Assembly: GCA_951230915.1 (NCBI GenBank)
Contig: OX579634.1
Coordinates: forward strand, 18,254,725-18,318,724
Source: Antitrichia curtipendula
Taxonomy: Eukaryota > Streptophyta > Bryopsida > Hypnales > Leucodontaceae
Direction: 5' to 3'
DNA length: 64,000 nucleotides
The notes under the pieces were generated by a model. That model had not been told where the DNA came from. It saw only the letters and a list, made by a program, of their open reading frames with translations, and searched no databases. Made by a program: the position numbers and the translations under genes. This document shows positions 12,323 through 25,498 of the stretch, piece by piece. The first letter of the stretch is position 1. Each line of letters opens with the position of its first letter.

Positions 12323-13895
12323 ACAACACTTATAATTTTTAATATAGATTTGACCTTCTTATTGTACTAAGCAATTTTTTTAATTCTCATTAATTCTTAC
12401 ATCAAATCAGGCCCAAGATTCCAATGCATCAAAAATGCCTTGAGAATTGCCTTTGTCACGATGTTATTACTACTACGCAATCATGTGAGCTGGGGAGGAG
12501 CCAAGTTTTAGGAATAGCTTTGCCTTATTGTCAAACTAAAAGCAACCAAAAGTTCAAGTGCGATGTTAAATATAGTTTTCCAAAGTCAAAAAGTTGCCTC
12601 TTCCGCTTTTCACAAGCCTCCCTGAAAAGTTCCGGCCGACAGTCCCGGTTCTCCTCGACGCCTAAACATTGCACACTTCCATGAGGAGTTCCGGAAATTC
12701 TTTTCTTCAAAGTTTGGCAGATTTTTGTACATGTAATTGAGTCACAATGTACACTACACTGCCCTTTGTTCCACTTGGATAGTCATTCTTGTCTATCAGG
12801 ATTTGTGTGATAATAATAACCCTCACTTTAGGTTTTGATACAATTAGGTGTGATCAGAATTAGGCTTAATTACTTACCTGAAACCAACTTTTGATATTCT
12901 CCAATTCAAATTGCACTCATTTTGGGTACCTGTACTTATTGGTACCTCGAACAGAAGGAATATTTTTGTGGCACGCTCAGGACACTCGATGTTCAATGCT
13001 CACAACGCGCAGCAGACGTTCCCCTTAAAGAATCTGACAGCTGTGGAACCCGTACTCTACAAGATTCCTCTTGAAGAAGCGGGACGACCTGTTCAAAGAC
13101 CTCTGTTTCAGAAGGACCCCTGCCCGTGGAAGCTGCGATTCCTAGCTCCCAAGAAACGTTTCGCTCTATTGGAATTCCTGCCAGAGGAAAGAGTCAAGAT
13201 TGCAAGACACAAGCCCTGGAACACAAGCGGAACGTTGATGCCAACAACAAACTGCTCGACCGGTGCCAGACACATACAAACATACATACCATAGTCTAAA
13301 CATTTCGACACAGAAGTGAGTCAATCAAAATCTCATTCATCACAGCCAGCTCGAGACAGTGCTTGAAAACAAACAGAGCCTGAATCGTGAGATCCAAGGT
13401 GTTGTATTATTCAGTAGAAAGAAGGAGCTGCAAAGGATTGGGACTGCGACAGTTATCTACACAACGTACTGCGGTAGTCAATTCCCCAGCCCCAACCCTC
13501 ATGCAGCAGCTTTTATCAAACAATGGCCAGCACGAGTCATGTATACGCCGTAAATGTTCCCAGCTTATTAATTTTCCGTCTCGTGGTGACGATTGCTCTA
13601 GTAGTACCAGCCAGGGGTTGAGCTCTGATCAAAATGACCCCTAGCAATTCATTCGGAAGCTCCAACTACGTAATCCAACTCAGCAAATTTACAACAACGG
13701 AGCCCTAACAACGAGCTAGAACCAATCGTCTAGACAAATAACCAGTGGCTAGATGGTCGATCTCTCGAGGTTACAGCGATGGCGAGTATAAAGTCTCATG
13801 TTACAGCGGACTCCTCTTGCGAAAATTGAGGTGAAATCTTAGCCCTGGTATGAAGGTTCGGTACGATATATACAATCACAGAATTTGCGAATAAT
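12323..13895. other. Intergenic DNA and probable 3' flank of the HD-Zip gene
   Basis: Mixed composition. A 127-codon frame at 12911-13294 begins at TTG and shows no domain. The portion next to 13895 is expected to hold the HD-Zip 3' UTR (read on the minus strand), but its end cannot be placed. Confidence 0.35.
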
Positions 13896-15189
13896 CTAGC
13901 GTGCAATTTCTGGCCAGTCCCACCAGGGGAGCACGCCGCTTTGGTCGTAGAGCTGGAGCGGCAGCAGGTAATTACACGACTGGTCGACGTCGTTGAAGAC
14001 GCTCGCGGCGCCCACGGCGGCGCTGCCATCTTCGAGCTTCACGGCCGCGTCGTGGACGTCGGGCACCATGAAGCAGCTCTCAGGGGGAAACTCCGGGCTG
14101 GAAGGTTGGAATTGCTCCGGGAATTGTTCATGGGGCTCGGAAGTGGGCGACAACCTGCTGCTGTCGACGGTGCGCGGACTCTCCGCATCCAGCACGTCGC
14201 TAGAGTTCGAGCTTCCGCTGGTCTCCGCGGTGTCTTTGATCGGAAGGGTAATGTCCACGGTGGGGGTGGATCTCGCGGCGGTGGTAGCTCCAGTCAAACG
14301 CTGTAACTGCAAACGAAGAAAAGAACGCCAGAATCATCGTCGATCAGAACTCAAAGAACAGAGTAGTATGCAGGAAGTCCGAAGATGGAATCTAAGCAAC
14401 TAAGGTCGGAAATTATCTGGGTGGCAGACCTCTGCGCGTAAGCCGTTCTTCTCTCCCAGAATTTGCTCGTAATCGGCCTTCAGTCGCTTGTAATCCTGCG
14501 CCAGCGTCTCGTAATCGCGCTCCAGCTGTTTCGTCTTCCAGCGCGCGCGTCGGTTCTGGAACCACACCGCAACTTGTCGCGGTCGCAACCCGAGCTCCTT
14601 CGCCAGCTGCATTTTCCGCTCGGGCTCCAGCTTGTTCTCCATTCCGAAATTCTCCTCCAGCGACCGCACTTGATCGAACGTCAATCTGCGCTTCTTCTCG
14701 AGCGGGGAGCCTCCGGGAGAACAATCCTCGCCGCCTTCGTCACCCTCGTCAGGCCCATCCTCCACCGTCGGACCGTCCCAGTAAGGCCGCTTCTGTCCAC
14801 TACCTTGCAACCCAACCACCGCGTCCTCTAGTCCCCCGCCATGGCCAGTTGGTCGTGGTCCTGCAAAACCATTCCCACACGTCAACACTCAATAAATTAT
14901 CCCAGTCGTGATCATGCCAGACATAGCCAGGCCGTGAGTAGGCTGGGCTTCCTACGCTAGCAGGCGGGGACCAGAAAAAGACATGAAAGTGTAGCTGCGA
15001 AATTCAGCCCTTAGGGTGGGGTCGACTCGGGCACGCACCTTGTAGGCCCACATGGGATGATCCACCGGAGCAAGGGCCAAGCATTGCCACCAGCGAATCA
15101 GAAATACTCTCGTTCCGAATGAGCTGCATTCCATTGTGCACGACCCCACTTGCGTAGGGACCTCCTGCTGGCATGCCTGTAAGTGCCAT
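13896..15189 (-). CDS. Class I HD-Zip homeodomain-leucine zipper transcription factor
   Basis: Three minus-strand exons, 15189-15039, 14860-14430 and 14306-13896, encode 330 residues. Donors read GTGCGT and GTCTGC; acceptors are TTTTGCAG and CGTTTGCAG; phases match at both junctions. The homeodomain spans about residues 104-163: it starts [14 protein letters not shown], and its recognition helix contains [17 protein letters not shown] leucine zipper follows directly with heptad leucines ([15 protein letters not shown], then I, L, L) and continues across the exon 2/3 junction. The N-terminus is neutral and the region before the homeodomain acidic ([12 protein letters not shown]). The C-terminus ends with an aromatic/hydrophobic LPWWDWP motif resembling the AHA-type activation motif. 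Absence of a START domain and direct homeodomain-zipper coupling identify class I rather than III/IV. Such proteins act as dimers on pseudopalindromic CAATNATTG sites, usually in development or water-stress responses. The ATG at 15189 is the first in frame. Confidence 0.93.
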
Positions 15190-16370
15190 CTCCGCCTTGC
15201 GATCGCTAGGTCAGAATTCTAGAATTTGGAACAACTCCTGATCAGCTCCAAGAGCACTTTCATGCCGACGGGGAAATCATTCCAAGCTCTGCATCAATCC
15301 ACAATCGTGTCAACGCTGATCGTGTGATGCTGAACATTCTGAAGAGGGTTGCAGCTACAGTTGCGAGTTCCTGTGCAAATGCCGGAACACGTACGTCGAC
15401 TGGGCGAGCTCCGTGACTCCCGGCACAAGATTCAAGTACTGACAAGAAAACAGAGCAGCTATGGTCTACAAGGGGAATGATCTTTACTACCGCAAGGGGA
15501 ATGATTTACACTAACTACACACCGACCTGTTCAGACCCCTCGTATTCTCGACATGTCTGGCCAGATTGTTGGTTGCAGGCTTCGATCGAGATGATCCAAG
15601 TCACAGACTGTAACCTTAAGGTAATGACATACGTTTAGATTGTTGAAACTGAGTCTCAGATGCAGATAATTGCATTTCTGGTGCAGGGAATTGTGCTTCA
15701 GGTGAGAACTAGCAAACTCTGAGCAGAGCATTAGCACTAGATGGTTCAAGTTCACAACCGTCCTCCAAAGTTAGAGAATAACACAACGAGTGCTGCATTC
15801 TGCAAGCCTCAGGAGCAAAAAGAACCATGATCTCACAAGACTAGTACAGACTCCAACCAAACCATAATGATCTCCCTCCCACTTCATCATGGCATCGATT
15901 TGCATTAAATCATCATAGGCGTACAATGTGCAACCCCAACAGCACGATCTGCTGCTGCAGCGACAATACTAACTCCCTCACAGATTGTCTGTCCCCGAAA
16001 CAAGGTCATCACTACAGAGATAGAGATCGACAACTAACTACAACTAAGTGAATTCATGTCCATCAACGACGGAGAGTGAGTGGCACCCCCCATGATTGTA
16101 GCAGACTGCAATGTTGGTCGACACAGAAATGATGTGAAGCAGTACCTTAACTCGTCGGTGTTGATGATCGTCCTTCCTAGCTACCTCCTTGCAGACAGAC
16201 AGACAGACCCCAGTCCTACCACATGCAGAGTGTCGACCAGTTTACATTTCCTTGGTCGTGGGGAAGGGAACGGATGCAGTGGGGCAAGATGAGGGCCAGG
16301 CTTGAGGAAACCCGGGGTGCTTGAATGGGAGATGGTGGCTCCACCCAGCTGGTAGCACGCTGGATTCTCT
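15190..16370 (-). promoter_or_regulatory. Probable long 5' leader of the HD-Zip gene, with uORF
   Basis: About 1.2 kb separates the start codon from a good TATA box. On the minus strand this region contains upstream ATGs, including a 25-codon uORF at 15337-15260. The extent assumes transcription starts about 30 bases below the TATA box and that the leader is unspliced; both are inferences. Leader introns are possible. Confidence 0.4.
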
Positions 16371-16393
16371 GGCAGTGCTGGAGGCTGCAAGGG

Positions 16394-16403
16394 CCTTTTT
16401 ATA
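16394..16403 (-). promoter_or_regulatory. TATA box of the HD-Zip gene
   Basis: On the minus strand the sequence reads ATTATAAAAAGGCCC, a near-ideal plant TATA box, followed by a GC-rich, pyrimidine-containing leader. Predicted start site is near 16365. Confidence 0.5.
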
Positions 16404-16630
16404 ATTGTACCGGCTTTTTCCTGGAAAAGGGCAACTCTCCGGTCCTTGCATGCAGGCTCATGCCAGCCTAGAACCGGGTGGCGTGGATTGCTGTGGTAGG
16501 TCCGACTGGTTCCTCGCGAGACTCATGATTCCGTCCACACCAAGGTGTAACCACAAATCCATCGCTGCCGGATGAGTGCTGCTTCCTTTCACACATTCCT
16601 GCGTCGGTTAAACGCCATAAACTTGCTTAC

Positions 16631-16895
16631 GTAATCATATTACTAGCTTAATTACCTGCAACCACGAACTATCGCAACGGTGGAAGCCTGGAACAGCTCT
16701 TCCGTCGGTCCGTCCGTTAGTGGAACTTGTGGTATAAGCTACTGTAGTATTCCCATTTTGACTCTAACTTACTGAGATAGATTACTCCGTACTAACTTAA
16801 TTACCTGCAACCACTAACTGTGAGTTGAAACGCTGGAACAGCTTCTCCGTCGGTCCGTCCATCAGTGGAAATGTGGTACACGCTAGCATTCCAGT
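16631..16895. repeat. Direct duplication upstream of the HD-Zip promoter, offset 149 bp
   Basis: Two copies of about 110-130 bp share CTTAATTACCTGCAACCAC and CTCCGTCGGTCCGTCC, beginning near 16631 and 16782. They are diverged, so the duplication is not recent. They lie 230-500 bp upstream of the TATA box on the minus strand and may carry duplicated regulatory sites. Confidence 0.55.
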
Positions 16896-19724
16896 TCAAC
16901 ATTGGAATCGGGCCGTCCATCCCCGGGATATAACCTTCTCCACGTTTCGTCCGGGTGCTCAAACTTAGCCCTTGTCTCCTAAAAACCTTAAGGTGGCTTT
17001 AGCCTTGGTGGAAATGGTTTCTTTATTGATTTTGAAATCTGGAAAGGAAGGAATTAAGGAACCGTTATTGTGGCCTTTGCTGTAGCAGTTTGCGCTTTTG
17101 AAATTTTCGCCCATCATTTCTGACAGGAATGTTGGTCTTGTGCCGTTGTTATTAGCAAAGGGTGTGAGAGGGATGGGGATCGCAAGATTCCGTGGTGATT
17201 TTGACGCGGCTCTAACGTTCACAGTCCTGCCACTCCTGCGCCTTCGACTACTGTTGGGACTAGAGTCTGTACAAAACGCGCATCGGTCACTCTAGGAGGA
17301 CTCTCTACCACGCTAATTGATACACTTTCTGCAGCGACGTGTCGGCTTTCGCGTGAGTCGGGGACTCAGTTTACTGGGCTGGGGCCTGATTTTATCACGA
17401 CAGGCGGCCTCAGGACAGTGAAGGTCGGTCCCAAACAATCTGAAGGGGATACTAAATACAAACCACCAAATGTCAACCTTCCAGCTATTATTACCGCTAC
17501 AGTAGATAGATAGGTCTGGAATAGTGCCACCAATAAAAGGATCGTCTGACATTCACACTGAAGCAAAACCAAACGGGTTTGTGAAATGACGGTAGCGCGT
17601 GTGACGCTAAATTACCAAAGTCGCACTATTTCAAATTAGTGCAGGGACGAAAATAGTCCTGTAGTGTACTAATTTTCAGTTTTCCAATGTTTTCTTGGAA
17701 GTGGCACTGATTTGGCGACTTGCCTAATAGGGTAAACCAGTGCAGAAGAAGCAAAGCATGTCAGTGAGGTCCTATTTACACTCAGATTCAGAAGTCTTGA
17801 AGAAAACCCTTGGAGAGTTGGAGGCCCCTGGCTTGTTTTTGAGATGCCAAGAATTGGGGGTCATCAGGTCATGGTTTTGAGCCTTGGAGGTAGTGGTGAG
17901 TGAGAGCGCACAAAAGTGTCCAATCAATTGTTTTAGTATATTTTTAATTTCTAAATAAGAATAGCTTGTAATGTGAATTCCTTTAAATGATTTGCTATGA
18001 GTTTTTGAGCCCAAGGCTCTTTGGAATTGTAGTCAAGTTCAATTCTTGATATAGGCCCAAATAATGTTTCAAAGGACTCAAAACTTGTGCATTTTTTTGC
18101 TACAAAGGTCAAAAGTATTGCTCAGGGGGTGCACTTAGTTCTACTACAACAAATCACGTGCAAACAAGTGGTTTTCAATAAACTATAATTTCAACCTAAA
18201 ATTTTGAGCATTGTTTAATAATGACTATAGGTTTCTATTGCCAAATTTTCAACTCAAATAAAATATGAAATGATTTCTAGAAGAGGTTGAAAATGAACTA
18301 AAATGGCATGTTTTTCAACTCAAATAATTATAGAGAACACATTTAGATGGCCATTAAATCAATTTCAACTCAAAACGAGCTTTCAACAGAGAGTTATTTT
18401 TTGAAAAAAATTGTTCATTTTTTAGATAATTTTTTCTTATATAATATATGGGTGTGAAAGTTATTTTTCAGTTCTACAGTATATCTTTTTACTTCAAAAA
18501 TTTATAACTAATTATTATTAACAAATAAAAATATCAATAATTCAAAACATAAACTTTCAAAGTAAGAAAATCTATTCATTTTTTACTTATTTCTTTTTAT
18601 TTAAATTTCAAAAAATATATAGAGGGTCCAAAGTTTTGTTCACACGTGGTTTCTAATGGAGATTCTAAGTCACCCCCCCGAGAAGTATTGTCTACGTCAT
18701 TCATTTGGACTTAAAATTTCAAGTGTAAATTTATTCAATGATCTTCTCAATTTTGGAAACTCCCATTAATAGAAAGCATCCACTATTTCTCACCTCTAGC
18801 GTAAAGATGCTCTGAGATGGAGGGTGGATCCTTATCTTAGAAGGCTATCACATCAGATGAATTAGGATTGTATCCATCGGGCAATCAAATTGGATGATCT
18901 AAACAATGTGACAACCTTGTTATTTTACTAACCTTCCTTTAATAGTCTATACATCCACTAGAGCTATAACTAAAAAATCCAACAATATTGTAGCAGCCCT
19001 ACAATGTGAAGCAAGGCATTCAAAGTGCCAAACTTCAACCAAACGCTCCATACGATTGCTAGATATCTACCACAGTGGCAAAAGAAAGTCATGGTTGCAA
19101 ACAGCCTATGAGTTGTCGCTTCTCTTTCCTTGCCTTGGAATTTTTGCATGAAGTCAATAAAGTTTGCAAAAATATTCTAATACACTAAAAATATGATAAC
19201 TTTACAATGCAAAAGAGGATTAATATTGCAACCCCATTCTTATGCCTTTTAAAGCATTGGACTGATGACGCTCTTATAGCAAGTGCTAGCATTACGTGTC
19301 ACTTCATTAGAGATTTAGAAGCAAGACAACTTGATAAAAAAAGTTTAAAGAATCCCTTCTTCTCATAGGCATACATTAGGCATCCTATTGAGCATATAAA
19401 ATATGACCTAACACATGAAAATGACATGAAAGATAACATGATTGTTTTTATTTGGGCAATCCTCACTTAGAAATCAATTGAAAGGGTAAGGAAAAAAACT
19501 TGTATTTATGATTTTGGCTGTACTAAAGAGATTTATTGCCAATGAAAATAAGACAAATATCAAAATCCATAACTTGTAGCATGTGGAATCCTATCATTCA
19601 AAATAATGATTTCTTATAATCTGCCAAATTACGACTTATATATATATATATATATATATATTTTTGTAGGAATAATGAGATTCAATCCTTGAGGGCCTCA
19701 CATTGAAATTATGAACAATTGACT
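16896..19724. other. Intergenic DNA
   Basis: To about 17600 composition is mixed; an 85-codon minus-strand frame (17222-16965) looks protein-like but matches nothing I recognise. From 17600 onward it is AT-rich with no gene. Confidence 0.4.
19638..19661. repeat. (TA)n microsatellite
   Basis: About 12 uninterrupted TA units. Confidence 0.8.
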
Positions 19725-20652
19725 TTAACCCCTAAAGGTCAAAGACTATGTTTTCACCAAAACCGCTCCAAAATTGCTATATCTAATACAAGTACCAAAT
19801 TTAGAGAAAAAACATTTTTGGAAAAATGTAACCGTATGATCTTGTATTAAACTAGTTTGAGAAGTTGTGGAAAAAATTCAGAAAATTCCACCATGTTGAT
19901 TGCAAGATAATAGCGTTTGAATTGACAAAAATCATTTTTTTGTCCCTACGAAAGTCTGGGCAGCTGCACTTCACAAGGTCACATTTGTATGAAAAAATAT
20001 CCAAAATGATGGTTACTCTTTGGATTCATTCTTCAAGACAAGTTGGATACATGTTTGAAAAATTTCAAGTCATTTGAAATTGTAAAACATATAGGAAAAA
20101 AATAGTAAGTAGAAAGAGATAGAGAATGTTCAAAACACTAAATTGTTAAGAATTTAAAGATGGAATTGAAAATTCCAATTCCAACGGTTGTAATGTTGTA
20201 TTAAACAATCTACACATTTTCATTTTTTTTCTAAAAATATTTAAAATTGAGTTAAATAAAGGATTTCAAAGTTTATTTTAGATTAGAGATTCTATAACTA
20301 CCCTCAAACTAAAACTCCTCATAACTTACATCTCATTAATCAAAATGGAATGAATCAAAGCTTTCCACGTATATATAAATCTAAAGAACCAATTTCAAAT
20401 TTTAATTTAATAAAAAAATGATTTTAAAGAAGTTTTTTCAGCTGACCGGGCTGCCCACCAACCAATGAAAATGACATATCATGCAATAACTTTTTAACCA
20501 CATAGTCAAAAGTTATGAAAATTGTTGGCCTTAAATCTACTCCTCCGGCACATCTTGTGCAAAAATTTCAAAGAAAAAAAAAATTCTGGTCGTAGTGAGC
20601 TACCCAAAATCACTATGTTGTCAAAAATGGTTTTTGGTCCTTTAGGGGTTAA
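19725..20652 (+). mobile_element. TTAA-family element, copy 4
   Basis: Starts TTAA-CCCCTAAAGG and ends CCTTTAGGGG-TTAA. The interior matches copies at 11374, 28594 and 48059: 'aaaaccgctccaaaattgct', 'tgggcagctgcacttcacaa', and a right-hand block with AGCTGACCGGGCTGCCC. No coding capacity. Confidence 0.75.
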
Positions 20653-22334
20653 ACATATCTATAGCTCATAAAACATTGTTCTTTCAACCATCTAACTTCT
20701 TAAGATTCTTGAGTTCAATAACATTTGTACAATATCATTTTTCAAGATTTTGTTTTTCAAATATTCTAAAGTCAAAGTATACAAGGGCATATCACTTTAA
20801 AAAATAACTTTTCAATTCTAAAAATGATCTTTCAAAAAGGTCTTGAATTAAAAATTATATTAAAAGTTTCAAAATTCTATAATTAGATATTAGCAATTGA
20901 TAGCTTAAAATGTATGTTCATGTAAAACTTACAAATATTTTGTCTAATTGGTTTTAGAAGTGTCATGGCAAATTTCATCATGGTCAATTTGGCAATGCCA
21001 TTTCTAGTGGGTATTAAACATCATTTGTCATAGCTCTCTATAGTTCTTGTCTTCAAACTTGCTTCTAATGTCAAATGCACTCTATTTCATTCATCCAAAG
21101 TCTAATTTTGAATTTTTTTGTATCTATTGTACTTAAATTCTTTAAGCACTTCCAATGGTAGTAATTTTTAATTGTGCTAATTCCATACAAATTAAGAAAA
21201 TATAATATTTTGTTGGGCTATTTTTGTGATCCATTGATAATACTTGTAGAATCCAATGGTAGCATCTCTAAAAATATAAATAATTGTAATGTTGAACTAA
21301 AAAAATACTATTTGTGAAAATTTTTAAATTTTAAGTAAAAGGAAGCCCAACACTTCATTGTTAAGTTTATGGCTTCCTTTCACTTTAAATGTCCATTCAA
21401 CAAACACTTTAAAACTCAACTAGGTTCCTCCAAAGTTAAATTTTGGTCCGATGTTCACAAAATTTTGACACAAGGTGTAAATATGTTCCTCCTTAGAAGA
21501 ATTACAATTTTTTTCCAATTGGGTGTCCAAATAAAAAGTTATGCTTCCACCAAAAATTGGACAATGTAGGTAATTGGGCTTCTTTGGGGCATCTTTTGAT
21601 AAAACTCTTGTCAACTTTTGAAATTTGGCATGTATGTAACTAATAAAATATGGCATAAATTTGTCCCCTAAAATCATAATTTTAGTTCTCAAATTTCATT
21701 CTAAGAGGAATCAAATTTTGTCAGCTATATATATCGAGGCGGTTACAAGAAAATATATTTTCTTTTGACTTCAAGCCCTATTATCTTGCAATCTATAAAG
21801 TCAAAATTCTTGAAATTTTTCCCACATATTCCAAATGTTTGTCTCTAACTTTTTAGTATTTGGATTTTAAATAAAAAATTTCCTCACTGTACAAGAAATT
21901 ATCAAAAAATGACTAGTGTATTGCCAATTCACTTAACATGTTTGCAATACAAAGTGATTAAAAGTAAGCTAGACTCCATATTTGCTTCTAAAATTTTGCA
22001 TGATTGTATCTAGAAAAATTTAGAGCTCAATGGTGAAGAGTCTCAAATTCAGTAAGATCAAAAAATTTATTCCAAGAGGTCTCAAAGTTTGTTGACCCCA
22101 TCTAGTAAGAAAAAATTTAAAAAAATTCTCACTTCAAATGTTATATTCTTTCAATCCACATAGTTGAATGGATTGAAATTTTTTCATCACATTTTCATAA
22201 TAGTGTTTTACAGTTTTGTATGGTTGAAGTTAAATAAAAAAAAAGGTTGTATTTTCAATTTTAGGCAATGCAGTAAAAAATGGCAATTTTTGACAATTTC
22301 TCTTTAAAAGCACCCTTCATCCTTTAGGGGTTAA
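20653..22334 (-). mobile_element. AT-rich DNA containing a minus-oriented, diverged TTAA-family fragment
   Basis: The right boundary (CCTTTAGGGG-TTAA, ending 22334) matches a family terminus. The internal block near 21780-21840, read on the minus strand, matches the family block 'gtgggaaaaatttcaagaat ... gattgcaagata'. The left boundary cannot be found and probably lies between 20653 and 21360. The rest shows no gene. Confidence 0.45.
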
Positions 22335-24285
22335 ATATATTGAATCCTTGACATTTTGTGAGAATGAATAGTTATAGAATGTGTCATTAGAGAGGGTTTA
22401 GTATATTTAACGTTGTCATATTTTGTAGAGAGCTAGAGTATTGACAATACTTAAGGCTTCAATGTGGTCACACTATTGTTGAAAATGGAAATAAATGGAA
22501 CATCTATACATTAAATTAGGTTATTTGTTTTGTTTGTATATTTGTTTTCTTATTTGGTTTGTTAGTTGTTACACTGAAATCTCTATAACCATGTGTCCCC
22601 TAGTTCTATTATTGGTTCCATCAGAAAGCTCTCTATGAGGAAGGGTGCATGGGCTTTGTTTTGAATGTCCATATGATGTAAATGATATTGAATTTCAAAG
22701 TTTGTATGATTTATAAAATTTATAAAATTTATAAAATTTATAAATTATTTTTATTTTTATTTTATATTGTGATAATGGCACAAGGGACACTAATTTGTGT
22801 ATGAATAGACACAATGTCATGTTGTGTAAGGTCTACCTAAATGTATTCGGTGTGCTTGCGATGCCTTCTAACATTTTCTTTTTTTAATGCCAAGGACTAA
22901 GGTGGAGGCACCCATTTTTTATTAGTGACCTATATCCAACATGTAAATTGCAATTATTTCCAACCAAGGCTAGAAGAGATTTTCAATTGAAGCTTGGAAT
23001 GTTTTCTTTTTCTATTTTAAAGTTTGGACTAATAAGTTCATGGCACATGTTCCAAAGTAGTGAGCAAGAAAGTAGGAAGTAATGAGTGGTAAAGTAATTC
23101 TTGAATGATTGGAATTGGATGACTCAAGTTATTGGACATGGGTTCGGAGTACTTTTTGCCTTTCTAAATTTGTAGTAATTTTAATTCAAGCAATAAAATT
23201 ATTAAATTTTTTGCAATCTTCATCATTTCTATTTTTGCACATAGGATTTATTTTGCTTTGCCTTAGACTACTCCAAATCATGTCCAAAATTGTTTATTGA
23301 TCAATTATGCATGCCTCCACCTTATATGGTCATACAATCATATCCACTCTGGAAAACTCATTGGAGGTTTATTTAGAAATTAAAGCAAAGGTACCACTCA
23401 AAAATTTTAAGTAATTATCAATTAAAGATATAATTAGACAAATATGGTATAAGCAACTTATTGTGCTCCTATTTCATGTTCTACAATCTCCTATAGTCAA
23501 ACTCCAACTTTTTTTTGTTATTGAGATTACTGGTGACATCAAGAAAAATTCAATGTGAATCATTTCTTAATTTTTGGGCATTAAAGTGATATTATGTGAA
23601 TTTTCAAAGTTGAAATCATCTAGGACTTACACATACCACTAGACTCCCTTCAAATGGATGCCCTTCAGTACATAATTCTTCAACTTTCATTTATTGCTTC
23701 AAAGAACACTTCAACTTTTAGATTTGATTATTCTAGAAAATTTATAGCATTTTTGGGATGAATGTAGGTGGCCATTTAAGGCCCAAACGTAAATAGTAGT
23801 GAATAAGAGAGAGGCATGAATGTTGGTAGCTCTACAACATTCAATGTAGATGATAATTTTGTTTGGAATATAGCACGGCGATCGATAATAGCCATAATAA
23901 GTTCCTACTTTCTAAGATCATTCTTTGAAGTGAGCACAATGAAATCTTTAGAGGATGTAAGTGGCTTAAATCTCACAATTATGAATTTTGGTCTACTTAA
24001 TTGATCTTGTGATCCTCTTTGATGAATCTAGATATTTATTAATAGTTCCCCACTATGATTTCTTTTGGATTTACACCTAGGTCATACAATGTGATATTTT
24101 TGGAGGTGTATTGGACCCACCGACCCGGCTTTCCATAGTCACATCAAACAAAGTCGGTTACACATAGACATCTTTCATGTAACCTTCTCTTCAATGATAT
24201 TCTGGACTATCTTGTATACTTGCCACGATATCATTAAATTTAGTAGTATTTGACCTTGAATATAATTGTCTTTCAAGCAATCAAA
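22335..24285. other. AT-rich intergenic DNA
   Basis: No gene is recognisable. It contains a 9-bp-unit tandem repeat (about four TTTATAAAA units) at 22709-22745. Confidence 0.5.
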
Positions 24286-25498
24286 TTAGCTCTTAGTGGT
24301 CAAGACTATTTGGCTTATAAAAAATACACTCCAAAATTGTCATTTCAAATGCAAAGAGCTATAATGGAAAAAAATACTTTTTTAGCATACCCAAATGTAG
24401 AATCTTACATTAGACTAGCATTATAATGTTTAGAATTTTTTTGGAAACTTAACATAGTAGATTGCAAGATACTTGTAGTCAAAATGAATTTTTATTTTAT
24501 TTTAAAAATTGTCATGTTAGGTTTTTAAACTTAGAATTATCTTAACTCAAATTTAATGTACTACAAACTTTAGACATTGAAATCTCTACGGTGGAGAATT
24601 GTTTTGAAAATCTTTGAAAATCTTTGAAAAATAAAAACCAGAAATAAAACATTCATTCTTTAAAACATTATTAAGTAGAAGTAGATACAAGATGTAAGGG
24701 AAAACTAAATCATTGATAGTTTTAAAATCGAATTATAAAATGCCAATGTAATTGGTGAGATAATTGTAGCAAGAGATTTTACTACAAGAAAAAGGGATGT
24801 CTTAGGTATAATCCTAGTAGTATAGTCCTATAATTTATGACCTTCAGGAAATTTTTAGTAAAAAATTATTAGAAATATATGTGTTTTCAATAAAAATTTA
24901 TTAAAAGATCATAAATTATATTTCTAGAAAAAATAATTAAAACACTCTTTTCTCTTGTAGGAAATTTTAAGTAAATTTTTAATGAAAACACATGTATTTC
25001 CTAGGACTATACTGCTAGGAATATACTTAAAACGCTCCTTTCTCTTGTATTGTTTACATCCAATGGACTTCTTTTTATTTTGAAGAATTGTGGAAATTGA
25101 GTTAAAAGAATAACTCTATGTATTGTTTTTTCATAAATATGCCTTGATTGCTTTCAAAACAAGACAATTTTTTACTTTAAAATTGCTAATCCCAATGGAA
25201 CAAATAAAAGCTTTCTACGTAGAAACAAATATATTCTATCAAAAAAATGAATTTTCAATTTTTATTTCAAGATCTTGTGAGCATTTTTTGTTGTATGATC
25301 TTAAGCATCTTTGAACTTAGAAGGGCATAATTTCTTTTTCCAGACATTGATTGAAATGCAAATTTTCTCCTAGAATGATATTACTTTCCCATACCTCCAC
25401 AACAAAGTTTCAAAAAATTGTAATAAAATTTAACATCATTGAAACATGTCCAAAATCCTTAAAACAATAATACAAGACTTTGATCCTTCAAGGATTAA
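24286..25498 (+). mobile_element. Diverged TTAA-family element interrupted by a CACTA-type MITE
   Basis: Interior blocks are family-like: 'acactccaaaattgtcattt', 'gtagattgcaagatacttgt', and a right-hand 'cataatttctttttccagac' region. The ends are worn (CTCTTAGTGGTCAAGAC; CCTTCAAGGATTAAAG). The insertion at 24780-25052 lies inside it and accounts for its extra length. Confidence 0.45.
24780..25052. mobile_element. CACTA-type MITE, 273 bp, nested
   Basis: The left end TACTACAAGAAAAAGGG and the right end CCTTTCTCTTGTATTG are imperfect inverted repeats close to the CACTACAAGAAAA terminus of plant CACTA (EnSpm) elements. The inverted similarity runs on for about 47 bases, to TAGTATAGTCCTA / TAGGACTATACTG. 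TTT flanks both ends, the expected 3-bp target duplication. It sits inside a TTAA-family element and so inserted later than that element. Confidence 0.75.

Noticed and set aside
12911..13294. 127-codon plus-strand frame near the HD-Zip gene
   Set aside because: Begins at TTG, shows no domain or plausible splice partner; probably chance.
14463..14831. Plus-strand frame opposite the homeodomain exon
   Set aside because: Antisense shadow of a high-GC coding exon.
15260..15445. 61-codon upstream frame as a conserved HD-Zip leader peptide
   Set aside because: Its apparent start is TTG; only the 25-codon ATG-initiated part (15337-15260) was kept as a uORF.
16965..17222. Minus-strand 85-codon frame as a gene relic
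   Set aside because: Looks protein-like, but no motif supports a family and it has no partner exons.
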